Below are positions 60,722-64,000 of a stretch of 64,000 nt of DNA, in pieces. This DNA comes from Pontivivens sp032464575 (GTDB lineage: Bacteria > Pseudomonadota > Alphaproteobacteria > Rhodobacterales > Rhodobacteraceae), in NCBI GenBank assembly GCA_032464575.1, contig JAWDKM010000002.1, positions 248,001-312,000 on the forward strand, given 5' to 3'. The notes under the pieces are model-generated. The model was not told where the DNA came from and made no database searches. It saw nothing but the letters and a program-made list of their open reading frames with translations. Positions within the stretch are counted from its first letter, which is position 1. Every line of letters begins with the position of its first letter. The translations under genes were made by a program, and so were the position numbers.

Positions 60722-61803
60722 TCAAACCGCGGGCTGCTGTCGTGTGGCGCAGTGGATGCCGCCGCCGATCCAGCCGAGCGCATCGGCGTCGAGAGCGATG
60801 ACCTCCCGCCCCGGGTGGAGCGCTGCGATGGCCCGCTGCGCGGCGGCGTCGGCCCCCGCATCGCCGAAGCGCGCCATGATGACTGCGCCGTTGCAGACAT
60901 AGTAGTTGACGTAGGAGGCGAGAAACTCGGGATTGCGCACCCGGGCGCGCGCGGGTTCCTGGATCTCCGTCAGCCGCAGCGGGCGACCCGCCACATCGAT
61001 CGCGGCGGCAAGGATGTCGCGGGTTTCGCGGGCCGCGCGCTGCCACAGGTCGGGAGGGTCGTCGTCGCCCGGCATCTGGATCAGCACCTCGCCCGGCGCG
61101 GTGAAGCGGGCAAGCGCGTCGATGTGATAGTCCGTGATGTCCTGCCCCGCGAGGCCAGGCGCCCAGATCATCCGGTCCGCACCGTAGGCGTCGAGGAGCA
61201 GCGCCTCGACCTCGGCCCGGCTGCCCGGGTTGCGGTTGGGGTTCACCCAGGAGCTTTCGTGGGCGATCAGGGTGCCGGCGCCGTCCTGCTCCACCCCGCC
61301 GGGCTCCCCGACGAGGCCGTTGTCGAGGAGCGGGAGGGCCATCCGCTCCGCCACGCGGCGGGCGATCAGGCGTCGTTCGGATGGCGCTGCCTGCCGCCCC
61401 AGCCGTCGAAGTTGACGTGCCGGATCGCGAGGCCGCCAGTGCCGTTCACAACAAAGAGCGGACCGCTGTCGCGCGCCCAGAGGTCGTCGGTGGGGATGTC
61501 CCAGAGGGTGACGGCCTCCGCGACCTGCAAGCGGATGGCGGCATGCTGTTCGGCGGCCGCCAGCACAACCACGGGCTCGAACGCCGCGATTGTGTTGGCG
61601 AGCGTGGCGATGGTGTGCTGCACGTCGTCTAGGAACCAGCGTTCGGGGTAGACGGTGCGGTCGACGGGCCACTGCAGGAAGGTGCGCGCGTGCGGCGCGT
61701 CTTCCGCCGGAACAGACCAGCGATCCGCAGGCTGGCCGGTTGCGCGTGAGGCAGCGGCGATACCCGCGAGCGCTGCCAGAACGTGCCGTCGCATCATTCG
61801 CAT
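60722..61803 (-). pseudogene. aguA: agmatine deiminase, broken by a one-base frameshift
   Basis: Agmatine deiminase/peptidyl-arginine deiminase family. The first part (MRMMRRHVLAALAGIAAAS, a twin-Arg-like signal, then FLQWPVDRTVYPERWFLDDV and DDLWARDSGPLFVVNG) runs to a TGA at 61366, ending in FDGWGGRQRHPNDA. The second part in the next frame carries on exactly where the family does (LIARRVAERM, VGEPGGVEQDGAGTLIAHESS, VNPNRNPG) to GGGIHCATRQQP with the catalytic Cys. One missing base near 61368 explains both; a repaired gene would give 360 residues, the normal size. Secreted forms of this enzyme are known. A sequencing error is possible. Confidence 0.8.
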
Positions 61804-62059
61804 GTCCCTTTCTCGGTTTCGCGTGCCCTGAGGACCGAGCCGGGTCGGCCGTTCCAGATATGGGTTCGGAGACACCGGATGGTGAGGGGAGCCAAGCGAT
61901 GTCACATGTCGCTTCGGAGCTCGCCTACGTAGCCCCCTCCCCGGCTTTCATCCGGTGTTCATGTTCCCGCCCGAGCCGCTTTAATCCTGCACCCGCTATG
62001 GGCTTCAGGCGAAGCTGGTAGGGTGATGGCATGGAAACGAACGGGCCTTGGAGGGCGAC

Positions 62060-63127
62060 ATGACCATCGATACCACCTTCTTCGACATGACGCGGCTCGA
62101 ACGTGCCAAATGGGCCTTCACCACCCGGCGTGTGGCGCGTGGCGACGTGCGGGGTGTCAGCGCGGATCTGACCGACGCGCAGCCGGGCGACCTGATCCTT
62201 TGCGAGATCCTCCAGATCGGGCAGCACGCGAAGATCCAGCTCGCCGACCGGCGGAATGCGACGAGCTATCCCGGGGACCTCGTGGTGCTCTGCCTCGGCG
62301 ACCGCTACGCGCCGGACCAGTTCATGGCGCTGGCACGGCTCGACGGTCCGGTGGCGCATCTCGCGGCCGGGGGCGGCGTCGTCGGCACGGTGGAAGCGGC
62401 GCACGACCGCATGAGCTCCCCCACGACACTGCGCCCCATCGGCCTGCTGACCGACCGCACGGGCGCGGCCATCAACATCGGCGCCTATGCCTTGTCGCCG
62501 ATGCGCGCGCCGCAGGACGTGACGGTCATCGGGGTGTTCGGCGCCTCGATGAACTCGGGCAAGACCACGGCGGCCAGCAGCCTGGCGCACGGGCTGCAGC
62601 GTGCAGGCCATGCGACGGTGGGGGTGAAGGCCACGGGAACGGGCGCCTTTGGCGACTTCAACGCGTTCGAGGATGCGGGCGTGCCCGCCATGGACTTCTC
62701 CGATGCGGGCATGGCCACGACCTTCCGCATGCCGATGGAGCGGATCGAGGCGGGGTTCGAGACGCTGGTGGGCCATGCCGCCGCCGGCGGCGCGGAGGTC
62801 GTGGTGGTGGAGATCGCCGACGGCGTCTTCCAGCCGGAGACGCGGGCGATCCTTGCCGGCTCCCGCATTCGCCGGCGCCTCGACGGGATCCTGTTCGCAG
62901 CGCCCGATGCGCTGAGCGCACTGGGCGGGGCCCTGGTGCTGGAGCGGCACGGCCTTGCCCCCTTCGCCATCTCCGGCATGGTGACGTGCTCCCCGCTCGC
63001 CAGGGCGGAGGCTGAGCAGGTCACGGGCCTGCCCCTCATGTCGCGGGAGGATCTGTGGTCGGCGGAGGTCATCGAGCAGGTCGTGGCCCCGATCATGCGG
63101 AACCGCGCGGGCCAGCGCGCGGCATGA
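62060..63127 (+). CDS. P-loop NTPase with N-terminal beta domain, unknown function
   Basis: 355-residue protein I do not recognise by name. Residues 1-150 lack any signal peptide and look beta-rich. A P-loop follows, GVFGASMNSGKTTAASSLAHGL (161-170 is the loop), then VGVKATGTGAFGDFNAFEDAG and FETLVGHAAAGGAEVVVVEIADG, a Walker B-like strand. The layout is that of SIMIBI/dethiobiotin-synthetase-like ligases and DUF1611 proteins. GGAGGG lies 6 nt before the ATG chosen. ATGA overlap with an ABC exporter gene, so the two act together; the N-terminal part may bind the cargo or substrate. Confidence 0.6.
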   Translation: MTIDTTFFDMTRLERAKWAFTTRRVARGDVRGVSADLTDAQPGDLILCEILQIGQHAKIQLADRRNATSYPGDLVVLCLGDRYAPDQFMALARLDGPVAHLAAGGGVVGTVEAAHDRMSSPTTLRPIGLLTDRTGAAINIGAYALSPMRAPQDVTVIGVFGASMNSGKTTAASSLAHGLQRAGHATVGVKATGTGAFGDFNAFEDAGVPAMDFSDAGMATTFRMPMERIEAGFETLVGHAAAGGAEVVVVEIADGVFQPETRAILAGSRIRRRLDGILFAAPDALSALGGALVLERHGLAPFAISGMVTCSPLARAEAEQVTGLPLMSREDLWSAEVIEQVVAPIMRNRAGQRAA

Positions 63128-64000
63128 GCCGGCTTCCGCGGCTCTGGGGTGGGGACCGCATCGGCGACGCGGTCCTCATTCCCGTTCTGGGCGTGGCGCA
63201 GGCCGTCGCCATGGGGATCGGCGCCTTCGCGACACGAGACGCGTTCACCGCGTTGCATGGCGGCGGACCTCCGGACCATGCGACCCTCGCGACACTGATC
63301 CTCGCCGGCCTCGCCACGGCGGGATTTGCCCTGGTGGCCGGCATCCGGTCGGAGGCGCTGGGCCAGAGCGTGGCGCGCGACATGCGCGTAGTGCTCTACG
63401 ACCAGTTGGCAGGCATGTCGCGGCGCGATGTGGAGGCACGCAGGCTCGGCGCGTTGTCCCTGCGTTTCGTCGGCGACCTCTCGGCGGTGCGTCTGTGGTA
63501 CGGGCGGGGACTGCCGCGCGTGGCTTCGGCGCTCGTGGTGCTGCCCGGCGCAGGCCTGGTGCTTTGGCTGCTGGAGCCGCGGATCGCGGGTGCCGCCATT
63601 CCGCCCTTGGCGCTGTCGCTGGCAGCGATGCTGGTCGCCGCCATGGGATTGCGGGCCCGGCACCGGCGGCTGCGGTCGCGGCGGGCGGGCATCTCCATCG
63701 CGATGATGGAGCGGATCGCGGTGTCGCCGGAGCTCGACCTGATGGGCCGCACCGGCTTCGAACTGAAGCGGCTCCGGGAGGACGGCGCGACGCTGCGGCG
63801 CAACGCCGTGTCCCGGCGGGGCCAGCAGGAAGTGCTGCGCATGATCCCGCAAGGCGGCGCGGCAGTGGCGGGCGCCGCGGTGCTGTGGATGGCGGGGATG
63901 GAAGCGATCGCGCCCGGAACGGCGGCCGCCGGCCTCTCCGTCCTCGCGATCCTCGTCCTGCCGCTGCGCGCCCTCGCGGACGCCTGGGACCAGTACTGCG
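63124..64000 (+). CDS. ABC exporter membrane domain (partial at right edge)
   Basis: 292 residues of an ABC transporter of exporter type, cut by the window end before the nucleotide-binding domain. Six or so hydrophobic stretches can be counted (IPVLGVAQAVAMGIGAF, ATLILAGLATAGFALVAG, VVLPGAGLVLWLLE, and others), and RDMRVVLYDQLAGMSRRDVEARRLGALSLRFVGDLSAVRLW is the type I exporter loop in segments. No signal peptide, as normal. Coupled by ATGA to the P-loop gene; a partner gene and substrate are beyond the window. Confidence 0.75.
   Translation, partial: MSRLPRLWGGDRIGDAVLIPVLGVAQAVAMGIGAFATRDAFTALHGGGPPDHATLATLILAGLATAGFALVAGIRSEALGQSVARDMRVVLYDQLAGMSRRDVEARRLGALSLRFVGDLSAVRLWYGRGLPRVASALVVLPGAGLVLWLLEPRIAGAAIPPLALSLAAMLVAAMGLRARHRRLRSRRAGISIAMMERIAVSPELDLMGRTGFELKRLREDGATLRRNAVSRRGQQEVLRMIPQGGAAVAGAAVLWMAGMEAIAPGTAAAGLSVLAILVLPLRALADAWDQYC

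Noticed and set aside
59173..60801. A 542-codon frame opposite the flavin monooxygenase
   Set aside because: No domain is visible and composition is that of an antisense frame, while the monooxygenase has FAD, NADPH and fingerprint motifs.

Overview
The window is chromosomal DNA from a high-G+C alphaproteobacterium, most likely of the Rhodobacterales. Signs of this are a CenR-type response regulator, a class I (archaeal-type) lysyl-tRNA synthetase, a GTG-started xthA, an acidic Rhodobacter-type porin, the gene order DUF3576 lipoprotein-leuS-lptE-holA, a DUF4170 gene beside an LPS core/lipid A block, and many ATGA-coupled operons. Coding density is near 90%. I see no rRNA, tRNA, CRISPR array, transposase or phage structural gene.

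Layout, left to right. 1-3.3 kb: a secreted protein with duplicated domains (cut by the edge), an IalB-family protein, and an ECF sigma factor whose stop overlaps a Zn-type asparaginase. 3.3-9.2 kb: a branched-chain amino acid (Liv-type) ABC operon, with an attenuator hairpin after the binding protein, an extra secreted protein between the two ATPases, and a long inverted repeat before the permeases. 9.2-15.3 kb: crotonase, exonuclease III, CenR, RibA, an L,D-transpeptidase, a YggS PLP protein and a porin. 15.4-21.3 kb: DUF3576-leuS-lptE-holA-GST, then a PagL-like barrel. 21.4-25.7 kb: two tandem TRAP binding proteins without permease, an HNH protein, a small (possibly frameshifted) membrane protein, an SDR and a START-like protein. 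25.8-31.2 kb: PmbA, CysQ-like, DUF4170, DUF374 acyltransferase, WaaA and LpxK. 31.2-33.2 kb: cytochrome P460, MlaC, MlaA. 33.4-36.9 kb: a type I secretion ABC/HlyD pair. 36.9-50.3 kb: housekeeping, redox and regulatory genes (RidA, GDPD, PhhB, two peroxiredoxins, a FAD reductase, RsmD, Fur, MscS, Crp/Fnr, MFS, lyxose isomerase, M48 lipoprotein, rhamnosyltransferase-like). 50.4-53.3 kb: an orphan BrnA-like protein, a low-G+C dinD, and ettA, with the compositional junction inside the 3' end of ettA. 53.4-64 kb: LysR/dehydrogenase pair, NadD, cupin, DUF4242, TerB, LysRS, a Baeyer-Villiger-type flavoprotein, a frameshifted agmatine deiminase, and a P-loop NTPase coupled to an ABC exporter that runs off the right edge.

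How the genes fit together. Much of the window serves the cell envelope: LptE, WaaA, LpxK, the DUF374 acyltransferase, the PagL-like barrel, MlaA/MlaC, the porin, CenR and the L,D-transpeptidase. A second theme is solute uptake (Liv, TRAP). A third is redox and stress (peroxiredoxins, ECF sigma, Fur, DinD). The parts I could not reduce to known systems are the P-loop/ABC exporter pair at the right edge, the 28-bp perfect palindrome inside dinD, the secreted protein and inverted repeat inside the liv operon, and the hairpin with a Shine-Dalgarno loop downstream of cenR.
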